64,000 bases of DNA, taken from assembly GCF_003813775.1 (NCBI RefSeq), contig NZ_RPDH01000002.1:1798001-1862000 (forward strand), written 5' to 3'. The notes beneath the pieces are model-generated. The model did not search any database and was not told where the DNA came from. It worked only from the letters and a program-made list of their open reading frames with translations. Every line of letters begins with the position of its first letter. The stretch's first letter is position 1. This DNA comes from Chitinophaga lutea. GTDB taxonomy: Bacteria; Bacteroidota; Bacteroidia; Chitinophagales; Chitinophagaceae. Positions 8,084 to 17,346 of this stretch are shown in pieces. Both the position numbers and the translations under genes were made by a program.

Positions 8084-9796
8084 TCAATGCGAATCCCGCA
8101 GCACTTCACTGCCGGAGCCGCCTTTCAGAAAATCTAAATCTGCGCCGAGGTGCGCCTGCTCCACGTGTTCCACGTACAAACGCGTATAACCGCGCATGTA
8201 TGGATTCTCAAACGCCTTCCTGGTGTTTCTTCTCTGCTCCAGCACCGCGTCTTCCACCAGCAAACTCAGCGTTCTGCCGGCCACATCCAGCCGGATAAGA
8301 TCACCGTCTTCCACCAGCGCCAGCGTACCGCCCGCCGCTGCTTCCGGCGACACATGCAGCACCACGGTGCCGAAGCCCGTACCGCTCATCCTGCCATCGG
8401 AAATACGCACCATATCGGTTATACCGCGAGCCAGCAGCTTTTTAGGCAGGCTCATGTTGCCCACCTCGGGCATGCCGGGGTATCCTTTCGGCCCCACGTT
8501 CTTCAGCACCAGTATGCAGTTTTCATCCACCGGCAATTCGGGATCGTCTATCCTTGCTTTATAGTCTTCAATATTTTCAAACACCACGGCCCTGCCGGTA
8601 TGCTGCATCAGCTGCGGGCTGGCGGCGGACGGCTTCAGCACCGCACCGGCCTCGCACAGGTTACCACGCAGCACCACCACACCGGATTGCGGGTTAAATG
8701 GAGCATCCATGGCGGCAATGACTTCGCGGTTGAGGGAGGTGCAGCGCTGTACGTTTTCCTGCACGGTTTTCCCATTGGCCGTTACCGCGTCGCCGTGCAG
8801 GCAAGGCAACAGCTCTTTCATCACTGCAGGCAGGCCGCCGGCGTAAAACATGTCCTCCATGAAATATTTCCCGGAAGGCTGCAGATTCGCTATCAGCGGG
8901 ATGTTGGCGGAAAGCCGGTCGAAGTCGTCCATATCCAGCTCCACCCCTATCCTGCCGGCGATGGCCAGCAGGTGGATCACAAAATTGGTGGAGCCGCCGA
9001 TAGCGGCATTCACACGGATGGCATTTTCAAAGGCGGCGCGGGTCAGTATGTCGGACGGCCGCATGTGCTCCCGTACCATCTCCACGATGCGGCGCCCGGA
9101 TAACTGCGCCAGCACTTTCCTGCCTGCATCGGCAGCAGGAATGGCGGCGTTGCCGGGCAGCGACAGCCCCAATGCTTCCACCATGCAGGCCATGGACGAT
9201 GCGGTGCCCATCACGGCACAATGCCCGCGGCTGCGGCACATCCCCGCTTCGGCGAGGTTCAATTCTTCTTCTGTCATGATGCCGGCGCGCAGATCGTCGG
9301 TAAACCGCCAGATGTCGCTGGTGCCGATATCGCGGCCGTTGAATTTGCCGGTGAGCATGGCGCCGCCGGATACTACGATCGACGGCAGGTTCACGCTGCA
9401 GGCGCCCATCACCAGCGACGGCGTGGTTTTATCACAGCCGCATAGCAGCACCACCCCGTCGAGCGGATTGGCGCGGACGGACTCTTCCACGTCCATGCTT
9501 ACCAGGTTGCGGTACAGCATCGCAGTAGGTTTGATCAGCGTTTCGCCTAACGACATCACGGGAAATTCCACCGGGAAACCGCCAGCCTCCAGAATGCCGC
9601 GCTTCACGGACTCGGCAAGCTCGCGGAAATGGGCGTTGCAGGGCGTGAGCTCAGACCAGGTGTTACAAATGCCGATTACCGGCTTCCCGGTGAACTCATC
9701 GGCAGGAATGCCCTGATTCTTCATCCAGGCGCGGTAAATGAATCCGTCCTTTCCCTGCTTTCCGAACCATTGCCGGCTTCTGAGCGATTCTTGCAT
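8084..9796 (-). CDS. IlvD/Edd-family sugar-acid dehydratase (arabinonate/xylonate/fuconate type)
   Basis: 570 residues. The probable cluster ligands are conserved: Cys53 in WSELTPCN, Cys121 in CGCDKTTPS and Cys193 in RSRGHCAVMG. GGSTNFVIH, a family signature, is also present. The N-terminus (RSRQWFGKQGKDGFIYRAW) and NTWSELTPCN resemble pentonate and deoxyhexonate dehydratases more than biosynthetic dihydroxyacid dehydratase. The enzyme removes water from an aldonate to give a 2-keto-3-deoxy acid. It is the first gene of the cluster with the SDR and FAD/Fe-S genes; a diketo-acid hydrolase or aldolase is missing from the window, so the exact sugar is unknown. Confidence 0.88.
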   Translation of the reverse strand: MQESLRSRQWFGKQGKDGFIYRAWMKNQGIPADEFTGKPVIGICNTWSELTPCNAHFRELAESVKRGILEAGGFPVEFPVMSLGETLIKPTAMLYRNLVSMDVEESVRANPLDGVVLLCGCDKTTPSLVMGACSVNLPSIVVSGGAMLTGKFNGRDIGTSDIWRFTDDLRAGIMTEEELNLAEAGMCRSRGHCAVMGTASSMACMVEALGLSLPGNAAIPAADAGRKVLAQLSGRRIVEMVREHMRPSDILTRAAFENAIRVNAAIGGSTNFVIHLLAIAGRIGVELDMDDFDRLSANIPLIANLQPSGKYFMEDMFYAGGLPAVMKELLPCLHGDAVTANGKTVQENVQRCTSLNREVIAAMDAPFNPQSGVVVLRGNLCEAGAVLKPSAASPQLMQHTGRAVVFENIEDYKARIDDPELPVDENCILVLKNVGPKGYPGMPEVGNMSLPKKLLARGITDMVRISDGRMSGTGFGTVVLHVSPEAAAGGTLALVEDGDLIRLDVAGRTLSLLVEDAVLEQRRNTRKAFENPYMRGYTRLYVEHVEQAHLGADLDFLKGGSGSEVLRDSH

Positions 9797-9881
9797 GGCT
9801 TGTACTGTTTACGTGTTCCTGTAAAATACGATATACCCGCACAATTTTATAGCGGTGTTTGAAGGCCGTTGCCGGCATACA

Positions 9882-10640
9882 CTATACAGGTATCTGGTAA
9901 GTATCCATCACCTCTTCTATATCGTCGAATTGCGGCTGGATGAAGCCGAACGCCGGATTGTCGAGGTCCTGGATGATATTGACCGTGACCACGCTCATAA
10001 AAACGAAGATGATGGCGGAAATAAAAAAGCGGTTCTGGTTCACCCGGCTGATAAACCCGATCAGGAAACTGATGGTCATCGAAAACAGGATCAGTACCAG
10101 CAGTATCATTTTGGGAAGTTTGCGATAGTAGGAATGCAGGAAGCGGTAGTACACGGATTCCATCCGGTCTATCCGCGAGAGCAGGCTCATGATCTTGTCG
10201 CGCTCCGCCGGCTGGTCTTGCAGAAACCGGATCATCTGCCGGTCGAAAGCAGCATCCAGGCTGTCGATCCGTTTTACTTTCCGCTCCACGCTCTCCCTTG
10301 TAGCACCGAATGGCTCCCGCATCAACCGGAAAAAGTGGGTAAAATAAGTTCTCACCTCCCGGTGGGCGGCGGAATCGTACATCGCCGAAGTACGTAAGAT
10401 TTCAGAAATGTCGCCTGCGATGGAGTGTATCATCACGCTACGCTCCTGCGAGTGCGTGCCGGATTGCACCAGCGTGAACGATACCAGCAGGGCGTAGAAC
10501 CCCACGATGCCGTTTTCGATGCCCAGGGGTTTCCAGAAACGGGCGTTCTTTCTCAGCCGCGCAGCGAATCTATAACCGGCATACACCGATCCGATCAGCA
10601 ACAAGGGGTATACCAGCAGATAAAAAAAGTAAAATAACAT
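9882..10640 (-). CDS. DUF4239-like (bestrophin-like) membrane protein
   Basis: 252 residues from the start at 10640 (MLFYFFYLLVYPLLLIGSV). A start at 10973 would add 111 residues without homology or membrane pattern and would overlap the neighbouring acetyltransferase, so I reject it. Two hydrophobic segments lie at the N-terminus (about 1-20 and 45-62), then a long charged helical region, then two more (about 185-200 and 208-228). The pattern IENGIVGFYALLVSFTLVQS and the C-terminal NIIQDLDNPAFG resemble DUF4239 proteins. Function is unknown; that family is only distantly linked to anion channels. Confidence 0.72.
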   Translation of the reverse strand: MLFYFFYLLVYPLLLIGSVYAGYRFAARLRKNARFWKPLGIENGIVGFYALLVSFTLVQSGTHSQERSVMIHSIAGDISEILRTSAMYDSAAHREVRTYFTHFFRLMREPFGATRESVERKVKRIDSLDAAFDRQMIRFLQDQPAERDKIMSLLSRIDRMESVYYRFLHSYYRKLPKMILLVLILFSMTISFLIGFISRVNQNRFFISAIIFVFMSVVTVNIIQDLDNPAFGFIQPQFDDIEEVMDTYQIPV

Positions 10641-10715
10641 GGTGTTTGGTTGAGGCTCCTTCCCGGAATTTATATAATTTCCCGCACAGGCACAAATATC
10701 AACGCCCGGCGCAAC

Positions 10716-11018
10716 ATGGAAAACGACAGCATCACAGTCATCAACAACGAGGAAAACCAGCAGCTGGAAATACGGCTGAACGGCGAAGTGGCGGTGCTGA
10801 CCTACCGCTTTTACAAAAAGAACATCGCCTTCATGCACACCACCGTGCCGGATGCCCTGAAAGGCCGCGGCATTGCCAGCACCCTCGCCCGCCATGCCTT
10901 TGCCTGGGCGAAGGAGCTCAAAAAACCCGTGATGGTATACTGCCCCTTCGTAGCCAAATTCGTAAAAGAGCACCCGGAGTACCGCAGCCAGCTCGACCCG
11001 ACGCTCTACGGTAAATAA
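10716..11018 (+). CDS. Small GNAT-fold acetyltransferase, YjdJ type
   Basis: 100 residues. I place the start at 10716 (MENDSITVINNEE), which matches the length of the family; the frame is open 22 codons further upstream but without homology. It shows the compact YjdJ-type core: AVLTYRFYKKNIAFMHTTVP, then the acetyl-CoA loop LKGRGIASTLARHA and CPFVAKFVKEHPEY. Such one-domain GNAT proteins lack most of the N-terminal acetyltransferase fold and have no settled substrate. A paralogue lies at 31988-32293. The gene is divergent from the DUF4239-like gene, with 75 bp between the two starts. Confidence 0.85.
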   Translation: MENDSITVINNEENQQLEIRLNGEVAVLTYRFYKKNIAFMHTTVPDALKGRGIASTLARHAFAWAKELKKPVMVYCPFVAKFVKEHPEYRSQLDPTLYGK

Positions 11019-11113
11019 ACAGCGTCAATATATCCCCCGCATTCAACAACTCAACCCCTCCATCCCGCAATTCAACGGAAAATTGATGGCTGCCAGCCGC
11101 AACAGGTGCATTT

Positions 11114-11142
11114 TTGCCATATGCTGTTGTTGGTATTTTTTG
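11114..11142 (+). promoter_or_regulatory. Weak Bacteroidota-type promoter candidate before the fatty acid hydroxylase
   Basis: TTG at 11114-11116 and TATTTTTTG at 11134-11142 resemble the TTG / TAnnTTTG pattern but the spacer is 17 and the -7 box has one extra T. Start codon is 36 bp downstream. Confidence 0.3.
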
Positions 11143-11177
11143 CGCTGCGAAGCCTGCTGCAACCTAAAAAATAAAAG

Positions 11178-11789
11178 ATGCAATTCGACAAGATCAAAAA
11201 TAAAGGACAGGCCCGGCTGTTCGAGAACCGTTACCTCGAAATGCTGACCAAAACACATCCCCTCGTGATCTGGGGTATGTACCTGCCCGTGATCGGTTAT
11301 ATGCTGTACCGTGCCTACGCCGTCACCGGGTTCTCCCTCCCGGCCATGGCCCTCATTTTCACGGGCGCGCTGCTGTTCTGGACGTTTTTTGAATATATCA
11401 TGCACCGCTTTGTGTTCCATATGGTGAGCGAAAACCCGCGCCTGCAAAAGATCGCCTACACCCTGCACGGCAACCACCACGAGTACCCGCGCGACCGGCA
11501 GCGGCTGTTTATGCCGCCCGTGCCCAGCCTCATCATCTCCTCGATCCTCTTCGGTATCATGCACCTCTTTCTCCGGGAAGCGGCGCTCGTTTTCTTTCCC
11601 GGCTTTTTACTGGGCTATCTCCTCTATGGCAGCATCCATTATGCCATCCACGCCTGGAACCCGCCCTTCAAATTCATGAAACCGCTCTGGCGCAACCATC
11701 ACCTGCACCATTACAAAAGCGAAGAAAAAGGGTTCGGGGTCAGCTCATCCCTGTGGGACCGCGTATTCGGCACCTTCTACCAACAGTAG
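11178..11789 (+). CDS. Sterol desaturase / fatty acid hydroxylase superfamily protein
   Basis: 203 residues with about four membrane segments and the di-iron histidine clusters of the family: EYIMHRFVFH, HGNHHEYPRD, HYAIHAW and HHLHHYK. The size and the ending KGFGVSSSLWDRVFGTF resemble fatty acid 2-hydroxylases (FA2H/Scs7 type), which add an alpha-hydroxyl to fatty acids of sphingolipids. Bacteroidota make sphingolipids, so 2-hydroxylation of ceramide acyl chains is the most likely role, but this is inference. It is a stand-alone gene with no cytochrome b5 domain. Confidence 0.88.
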   Translation: MQFDKIKNKGQARLFENRYLEMLTKTHPLVIWGMYLPVIGYMLYRAYAVTGFSLPAMALIFTGALLFWTFFEYIMHRFVFHMVSENPRLQKIAYTLHGNHHEYPRDRQRLFMPPVPSLIISSILFGIMHLFLREAALVFFPGFLLGYLLYGSIHYAIHAWNPPFKFMKPLWRNHHLHHYKSEEKGFGVSSSLWDRVFGTFYQQ

Positions 11790-11799
11790 CGGGGTTTAA

Positions 11800-11830
11800 T
11801 TGGGAAAGTTAATTTATCTGACTACTTTCG
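11800..11830 (+). promoter_or_regulatory. Putative Bacteroidota sigma-A promoter of the cyclase gene
   Basis: TTG at 11800-11802, 20-bp spacer, then TACTTTCG at 11823-11830 (one mismatch to TAnnTTTG). Transcription would begin about 25 bp before the start codon at 11863. Confidence 0.45.
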
Positions 11831-11862
11831 GATAGTTAATCGAGCCCTTAAAACCACGCACC

Positions 11863-12894
11863 ATGAACCGGAGAACACTGTTGAAAATGCGGCAGCTCGG
11901 CATCGTGATGCTGACCTGGCTGGTCATAGGAATCCTCATCGCCATTTACGACCACCTCGTTTTACACACACAGAATTCTGCGGGCCCCTCGTCCCAATAT
12001 TCCTTCACCACCTCCCTGCTCCTGAACATGAGCCTCGGGCTTTTTGGCGCATTGGTGGGCGGCGGCTTCCAGGTGTTTTTCATTAACGTCAAGTACCACG
12101 ACAAACCCTACGGCAAAACCATCCTGGCCGTAACGGTCTCATTCATCCTGATCATCATCACCATCAATATCGTGCTCCGCGCCATTGCCATGCCTGACTC
12201 CGCCCGCCTTGCCAAAAACGGGCTGGTATGGGCCGTGGTAGTGGCCATTACACAACTGATGCTGCAGATCAACAGCAAATTCGGACCGGGTACTTTCTGG
12301 AACATCCTTCGCGGCAAATACAACACCCCGAAGGAAGAACGGAAAATATTCATGTTCCTCGACATCAATTCCTCCACCACCATCGCGGAGCACCTCGGCG
12401 ATAAAAAGTATCACGAACTGCTGAAAGACTTTTTCAACGACATCACCAATCCCATCCTCGACAGCAAAGGCGAGATCTACCAATACGTGGGTGATGAAGT
12501 GGTGATAGCCTGGCAGTATGAAGACGGGATCCAAAACAGCAAGTGCATCGATTGTTTCTTCGACATCAAGCGCCACCTGAAAACAAAGGAAGCGAAGTAC
12601 CTGCAGTATTACGGGCTGCTGCCTTCCTTTAAAGCCGGCATCCATTGCGGCCACGTGATTGCCGGTGAAATAGGCGTCATGAAACGCGACATCACTTACT
12701 CCGGCGATGTGCTCAACACCACCTCGCGCATACAGAGCCTGTGCAAGGAATTCAATGAAGAAGTGATCGTATCCGCCGATCTCGCGGCCGGCCTCCGGCT
12801 GAACAACCATTATAAAGCCGAAGCCCTCGGCGGCATCAAACTGCGCGGCAAAGAAAAGGAGATGCAACTGATCGCTCTCCGGCCGGCCTCCTGA
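11863..12894 (+). CDS. Membrane-anchored class III adenylate/guanylate cyclase
   Basis: 343 residues. Four hydrophobic segments fill the first ~145 residues (VMLTWLVIGILIAIY, LLLNMSLGLFGALVGGGF, ILAVTVSFILIIITINIVL, LVWAVVVAITQLML), and a cytoplasmic catalytic domain follows from about residue 160. The metal aspartates are visible in MFLDINSST and YVGDEVVIAW, and DVLNTTSRIQSL supplies the Asn/Arg transition-state residues. It therefore looks catalytically complete, making cAMP or cGMP from ATP or GTP. The Bacteroidota effector is not evident here. The gene is followed after about 110 bp by a TonB receptor gene and is not tightly linked to it. Confidence 0.88.
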   Translation: MNRRTLLKMRQLGIVMLTWLVIGILIAIYDHLVLHTQNSAGPSSQYSFTTSLLLNMSLGLFGALVGGGFQVFFINVKYHDKPYGKTILAVTVSFILIIITINIVLRAIAMPDSARLAKNGLVWAVVVAITQLMLQINSKFGPGTFWNILRGKYNTPKEERKIFMFLDINSSTTIAEHLGDKKYHELLKDFFNDITNPILDSKGEIYQYVGDEVVIAWQYEDGIQNSKCIDCFFDIKRHLKTKEAKYLQYYGLLPSFKAGIHCGHVIAGEIGVMKRDITYSGDVLNTTSRIQSLCKEFNEEVIVSADLAAGLRLNNHYKAEALGGIKLRGKEKEMQLIALRPAS

Positions 12895-12925
12895 ACAAAC
12901 ACCACAGCACAATTTTTCCCGATCT

Positions 12926-12941
12926 CGTAAATCAATTTACG
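12926..12941. promoter_or_regulatory. Palindrome upstream of the TonB siderophore receptor
   Basis: CGTAAAT-CA-ATTTACG, 7-bp perfect arms with a 2-bp spacer, 67 bp before the chosen start at 13009. It is not a classical Fur box. A dimeric regulator site is plausible. Confidence 0.45.
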
Positions 12942-13008
12942 GAATGTATAAATGACGCGCCACTGTGTGCATGTAATTTGCGCTGCGAATCAACAACACA
13001 TACTTACC

Positions 13009-15375
13009 ATGCTGCGCTATCTATACATACTGCTGGCAGTCATCACGCTGCCCCATTTCCTGTATGCCCACGACGATAAAGGCAACGGGCATATCCGCGG
13101 GAAAGTCACCACATCCGACGGCCACGCCGCGGCGGCCGTATCCGTGGTATTGAAAGGCACGGCCAAGATGGCTATCACACAGGAGAACGGCGACTTCTAC
13201 CTGCGCGATATCAAACCCGGCGAATATGAAATCGCCGTATCGTATCTCGGCCACGAAAACGCCTCGCAGACCGTAACGGTGGTGGGCAACAAAACCGTAC
13301 AGGTAACGGTGGTGATGACGATTTCCGGCGTCAACCTCCAGGAATTTACGGTCACCAAAAACAGAAACCCCTACAAAGATCACCTCAACTCTCCCACCCT
13401 GCGGCTCACCACGCCCCTGCTGGAAACGCCGCAGAACATACAGGTGGTGACCAACAAGGTGCTGGCCGACCAGCAGGTGACCAGCATGAGCGACGGCCTC
13501 ATCCGCAATGTGAGCGGCGCCACGCGCCTTGAGCACTGGGGCGACCTCTACGCCCGTGTGAACATGCGCGGCTCTCGTGCCTCCGCTTTCCGCAACGGCA
13601 TGAACGTAACCTCATCGTGGGGACCGCTTACGGAAGACATGAGCTTCGTAGACCATGTGGAATTCGTGAAAGGCCCCGCCGGCTTCCTGATGTCGAACGG
13701 CGAGCCCAGCGGCATTTACAACGTGGTGACGAAAAAACCGACCGGCACCACCAAAGGCGAAACCTCGCTCACGCTCGGCAGCTACGACCTGTACCGCGCC
13801 ACGCTCGACCTCGACGGGCAGCTCGAAAAAACGGGCCGGCTGCTGTACCGCTTCAACCTGATGGGACAAACCAAAAATTCTTTCCGCGATTACGAATTTA
13901 CCAACCGTTACAGCATCGCACCGGTACTGAGTTACAAGGTGGACGATAAAACCACGTTGACGCTGGAGTACGTGCTGCAGCATGTAAAGATGTCGAACGT
14001 AGGCACGTACTATGTGTTTTCGGCAGACGGGTATGCCGTGCGGCCCCGCGACTTCACCACCGCGGAACCGAACCTTGATCCGACCGTGATCGACGATCAG
14101 AGCGTGCTGGTAAATATGCAGCACCGTTTCGACGACCGCTGGAAACTGACCGCGCAGGCCGCGTACTTCAATTACCGGCAAACCGGCAGTTCCATGTGGC
14201 CCGGCGCTGTCAACAAAGACGGCACGATGATCCGCCGCGTCAGCATCTGGGATGCGTCGAACGAAGGCAAATATGGCCTGCTGTTCCTCAACGGCGATGT
14301 GGCGACAGGCGCTATCCGGCACCGCATCCTCGCCGGCCTCGACCTGGGCAGCAAGGAATACGTGGCCGACTGGAACCAGGGCCACAACCTCGATTCCGTG
14401 GGCGGTTTCTTCAATATTTTCAATCCCGTTTACGGCAAACCAGCCAACGGCCTCCCCCGCTTCGACCGGACCAAAAGCCTCCGCGTAAGGGCGGGTAGCA
14501 ACATCATCAACCAGTCGTACACCGGCTTCTACCTGCAGGACGAGCTGGGCTTCTGGCAGAACCGCATCCGCCTTACGTTGGCCGGGCGTTTCACTTATGT
14601 GGAAGAATCGTCTTACGGCACCAGGGTATCCGACAAAAAATTCACCCCGCGCCTGGGCATCAGCGCTTCCATCGATGCCACCACCGCGGTTTACGCCCTG
14701 TACGACCAAAGCTTTGTGCCGCAGACGGGTGTGCTGAGGAGCGGCGAGAAGGTGAAACCCATCACGGGCAACAACATCGAATTCGGGGTGAAAAAAGACT
14801 GGTTCGGCGGAAACTGGAATACCACTGCCTCCGTATACCGCATCCTGAAAAACAACCAGCTCTCCAACGATCCGGATAACCAGGCCGGTGAAAATTATTC
14901 GTTGCAGTTAGGCCAAACCAAAACGGAAGGCGTGGAATTTGACCTTCGCGGCCAGCTGGTGCCGGGTTTGAGCCTCATCGCCAATTACGCCTTTACCGAT
15001 TCGAAGATCAATAAAGCCACCAAAACGCTGGCGGTAGGTGCGCCTGTGCCCGGTTTCGCCAAACACAACGCCAATGCATGGCTCAACTACCGCGTACAGA
15101 ACGGTGCCCTGAAAGGGTTCGGCGTTTCCGGCGGATTTTCGTTTATGGGCGACAGAAGCACCTGGACCTGGGGCGCCGCCAACCAGAAAGACCTGCCGGA
15201 TTATTTCAAGCTCGACGGGGGCCTTTCCTGGGAAAAGAATCACATCACCCTCAACGCCAATATTTTCAACATCCTCGATACTTATCTCTACAGCGGCGCC
15301 GCCTATGCCACGTATTATTACTGGCAGGCGGAACCCGGCAGAAACCTGCGCGTGAGCGTGGGATATAAATTCTGA
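13009..15375 (+). CDS. TonB-dependent siderophore-type receptor
   Basis: 788 residues from the start at 13009, where a signal peptide begins (MLRYLYILLAVITLPHFLYA); a frame start 57 bp upstream would bury that peptide. A carboxypeptidase-like beta domain (GHIRGKVTTSDGHAAAAVSV) precedes a plug with TPLLETPQNIQVV and VEFVKGPAGFLMSNGEPSG, typical of FhuA/FecA-like siderophore receptors rather than SusC. The 22-strand barrel ends with NLRVSVGYKF, a terminal aromatic as expected for outer membrane insertion. No STN domain is present. The ligand is probably a ferric siderophore, which cannot be named. A terminator follows, then an AraC regulator. Confidence 0.92.
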   Translation: MLRYLYILLAVITLPHFLYAHDDKGNGHIRGKVTTSDGHAAAAVSVVLKGTAKMAITQENGDFYLRDIKPGEYEIAVSYLGHENASQTVTVVGNKTVQVTVVMTISGVNLQEFTVTKNRNPYKDHLNSPTLRLTTPLLETPQNIQVVTNKVLADQQVTSMSDGLIRNVSGATRLEHWGDLYARVNMRGSRASAFRNGMNVTSSWGPLTEDMSFVDHVEFVKGPAGFLMSNGEPSGIYNVVTKKPTGTTKGETSLTLGSYDLYRATLDLDGQLEKTGRLLYRFNLMGQTKNSFRDYEFTNRYSIAPVLSYKVDDKTTLTLEYVLQHVKMSNVGTYYVFSADGYAVRPRDFTTAEPNLDPTVIDDQSVLVNMQHRFDDRWKLTAQAAYFNYRQTGSSMWPGAVNKDGTMIRRVSIWDASNEGKYGLLFLNGDVATGAIRHRILAGLDLGSKEYVADWNQGHNLDSVGGFFNIFNPVYGKPANGLPRFDRTKSLRVRAGSNIINQSYTGFYLQDELGFWQNRIRLTLAGRFTYVEESSYGTRVSDKKFTPRLGISASIDATTAVYALYDQSFVPQTGVLRSGEKVKPITGNNIEFGVKKDWFGGNWNTTASVYRILKNNQLSNDPDNQAGENYSLQLGQTKTEGVEFDLRGQLVPGLSLIANYAFTDSKINKATKTLAVGAPVPGFAKHNANAWLNYRVQNGALKGFGVSGGFSFMGDRSTWTWGAANQKDLPDYFKLDGGLSWEKNHITLNANIFNILDTYLYSGAAYATYYYWQAEPGRNLRVSVGYKF

Positions 15376-15394
15376 TCGTCTCCCGTGAGCGAAT

Positions 15395-15428
15395 ACGCCC
15401 GTTTCCTTTGCCGGAAGCGGGCGTTTTT
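15395..15428 (+). terminator. Rho-independent terminator after the siderophore receptor
   Basis: A 12-bp stem (ACGCCCGTTTCC with GGAAGCGGGCGT, one G-T pair) around a 6-nt loop, then TTTTT. It overlaps any upstream start of the AraC gene, supporting the later start at 15447. Confidence 0.82.
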
Positions 15429-15446
15429 GTTTATCTTCAACACCGT

Positions 15447-16274
15447 ATGCAAGCCACCGGTACATTTTACGAAGCGCCAGCCGCATTGTCGTCCGCCATC
15501 CAGCACTTCTACCACATAAAAGGGGTAGCGGATGAAGTGGCACACCTGGCTCCCAACTTCGACATGCTGCTGGTGTTTAACTTCGGCGCGCCGATGCCGT
15601 TTGCTTTCGCTGATGAATTCCCCTCGAACCAGGTGGTAGTTAAAACGGCTGTACTGGGGCCGCTGAAAAAAATGTTCAATTACCGGCTGACGGCGGAAAG
15701 CGATACACTGGCCGTGGTATTTGTGCTGGATGGCTTTTACCGGCTTTTCCAGGCCACGCCCGATGAAACGGACGCCGCCAAGTTGGCGGAAAGCGAGGGC
15801 TTGCAGGAATTGTGGCAAACGCTGAAAGACACGCCGCATACCGAAGACAGGGTAATGCTGCTGGGCGAATACCTGCAATCGATGCTGCGTGCACCGGAAG
15901 AAGGCGCCATTCCACTGGTGAACGGGTTGCCCTATTTCGACAACCCGCTGGTGCAGCCCGCCAAAGCCATTGCGCAGGACACCGGCGTATCGGAACGCAC
16001 CGTGCAGACGAGGTTCCGGAAATACACCGGGTACAGCGCGAAAGAGGTGTTGCGTTTCATCCGGTTCAAACAGGTGCTTCACCGCATCCGCGAGCAGGTG
16101 GCCAACGGCACCCGGGACATCGACTGGATGGATATGGTGCACGACTTCGGTTACCACGACCAGAGTCATCTCATCAAAGACTTCCGGTTTTACATGGGCA
16201 TGGCGCCGGAGCATTTTATGAAAGAAATACGCGAAAACGGCTTCTGTGTAAGCAGGCCTGGTAAATACTACTAA
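15447..16274 (+). CDS. AraC family transcriptional regulator
   Basis: 275 residues from the start at 15447 (MQATGTFYEAPAALSS). The frame is open 13 codons upstream, but that part lies in the terminator stem of the preceding gene. The N-terminal half resembles the sensor domain of Bacteroidota AraC proteins; the C-terminal third holds two helix-turn-helix motifs (SERTVQTRFRKYTGYSAKEVLRF in part, and MDMVHDFGYHDQSHLIKDF). It ends 10 bp before a metallophosphoesterase gene, so it may be co-transcribed with it. Whether it controls the receptor upstream or the phosphatases downstream is open. Confidence 0.88.
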   Translation: MQATGTFYEAPAALSSAIQHFYHIKGVADEVAHLAPNFDMLLVFNFGAPMPFAFADEFPSNQVVVKTAVLGPLKKMFNYRLTAESDTLAVVFVLDGFYRLFQATPDETDAAKLAESEGLQELWQTLKDTPHTEDRVMLLGEYLQSMLRAPEEGAIPLVNGLPYFDNPLVQPAKAIAQDTGVSERTVQTRFRKYTGYSAKEVLRFIRFKQVLHRIREQVANGTRDIDWMDMVHDFGYHDQSHLIKDFRFYMGMAPEHFMKEIRENGFCVSRPGKYY

Positions 16275-16284
16275 ACACGTTTGT

Positions 16285-17259
16285 ATGATAGCACGCAGAA
16301 ATTTCCTCCGGCAGCTGGGCCTCTCCGCTACCGGTCTCCTCGTTGGTTCCCGCAGCTGGGCCATCGCCCCCACCACCGCACCCAGGCCGCTCAGGATCGG
16401 CGTCATCTCGGACCTGCACCATATGCAGTTCGGCAAAAATGAAGTGCCCCGCATGACGGCCTTTATGGATGCGGTGCTGAAATCCTCGCCGGATTTTATC
16501 ATCCAGTGCGGCGACTTCATCACCCAGCTCAAACAGACGGAGGGTATTCTCGAACAATGGAACCGCTTCTCCGGACCGAAGTATCATGTGCTCGGCAACC
16601 ACGACATGGATTTCTGCGATAAAAAAACCATGATGCAGCTGCTGGGCATGGAGCAACGTTATTATTCCTTCGACCGGGGCGGTTATCATTTCGTGGTGAT
16701 GGACCGGAATTTCCTGAAGCGGGACGACGGTACCCTGGCGGATTACGCCAGCAGCAACTGGGGCCCGCTGCCCGCGCCGCAGCGCAGTTTTTCCGATGCG
16801 GCGCAACTCGCCTGGCTGCGCGATGACCTGGCCGCCGCGAAACATCCCGTGATCGTATTCATGCACCAGCCGGTGTTCCTCAGCGATTATTATGACGAAT
16901 TGGGGAATGCGGACGAGATACTGGCCATTTTTGACGAAACAAACCTCCGCGCCCGGGAAGCCGGTCGGAATAACGAGGTGACGGCTGTATTCATGGGGCA
17001 CGATCACGACGACCGGCATGCCGAGCGGAACGGGGTGCATTATTTCATCATCAACAGCGCCAGTTATCTCTATTCCGGCAAGGCGCTCTACTACGCCGAT
17101 CCGCTGTTCGCTTTCATCACCCTTCACCCCGCCGGCCGGCTCACCATCGAAGGAAAGGCCAGCACCTACCGCGATCCCGTGCCCGACAAGATCAGGGCGC
17201 GCTACCCGGTCAAAATCAGCAACTATGCAGTGGGGATCCCGAAAATAACACACCGTTAA
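16285..17259 (+). CDS. Secreted metallophosphoesterase (calcineurin-like)
   Basis: 324 residues with a twin-arginine-like leader (ARRNFLRQLGLSATGLL). All metal motifs of calcineurin-type phosphoesterases are visible: ISDLHH, QCGDFIT, LGNHD, MHQPVF and GHDHDDRH. It would act in the periplasm or outside on a phosphomonoester or diester. It lies 10 bp behind an AraC regulator and about 90 bp before a phospholipase C, so release of phosphate or alcohols from phospholipid headgroups is a coherent but unproven role. No terminator separates it from the next gene. Confidence 0.88.
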   Translation: MIARRNFLRQLGLSATGLLVGSRSWAIAPTTAPRPLRIGVISDLHHMQFGKNEVPRMTAFMDAVLKSSPDFIIQCGDFITQLKQTEGILEQWNRFSGPKYHVLGNHDMDFCDKKTMMQLLGMEQRYYSFDRGGYHFVVMDRNFLKRDDGTLADYASSNWGPLPAPQRSFSDAAQLAWLRDDLAAAKHPVIVFMHQPVFLSDYYDELGNADEILAIFDETNLRAREAGRNNEVTAVFMGHDHDDRHAERNGVHYFIINSASYLYSGKALYYADPLFAFITLHPAGRLTIEGKASTYRDPVPDKIRARYPVKISNYAVGIPKITHR

Positions 17260-17346
17260 TCACTTTTTTATACACCGGCATCCATATTTTACTATTTTAC
17301 CGTGGCTTTAAAAATGTTTAATTCCATTTAAAAATACTTACACTTT

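Noticed and set aside
10641..10973. N-terminal extension of the DUF4239-like protein
   Set aside because: It would overlap most of the YjdJ-type gene on the opposite strand and adds no conserved sequence; the start at 10640 opens directly with a membrane segment.
12926..12941. Fur box before the siderophore receptor
   Set aside because: The palindrome does not fit the Fur consensus; kept only as an unnamed operator candidate.
15318..16532. A 404-codon open frame on the minus strand
   Set aside because: Antisense to the AraC and metallophosphoesterase genes, both of which have clear motifs.
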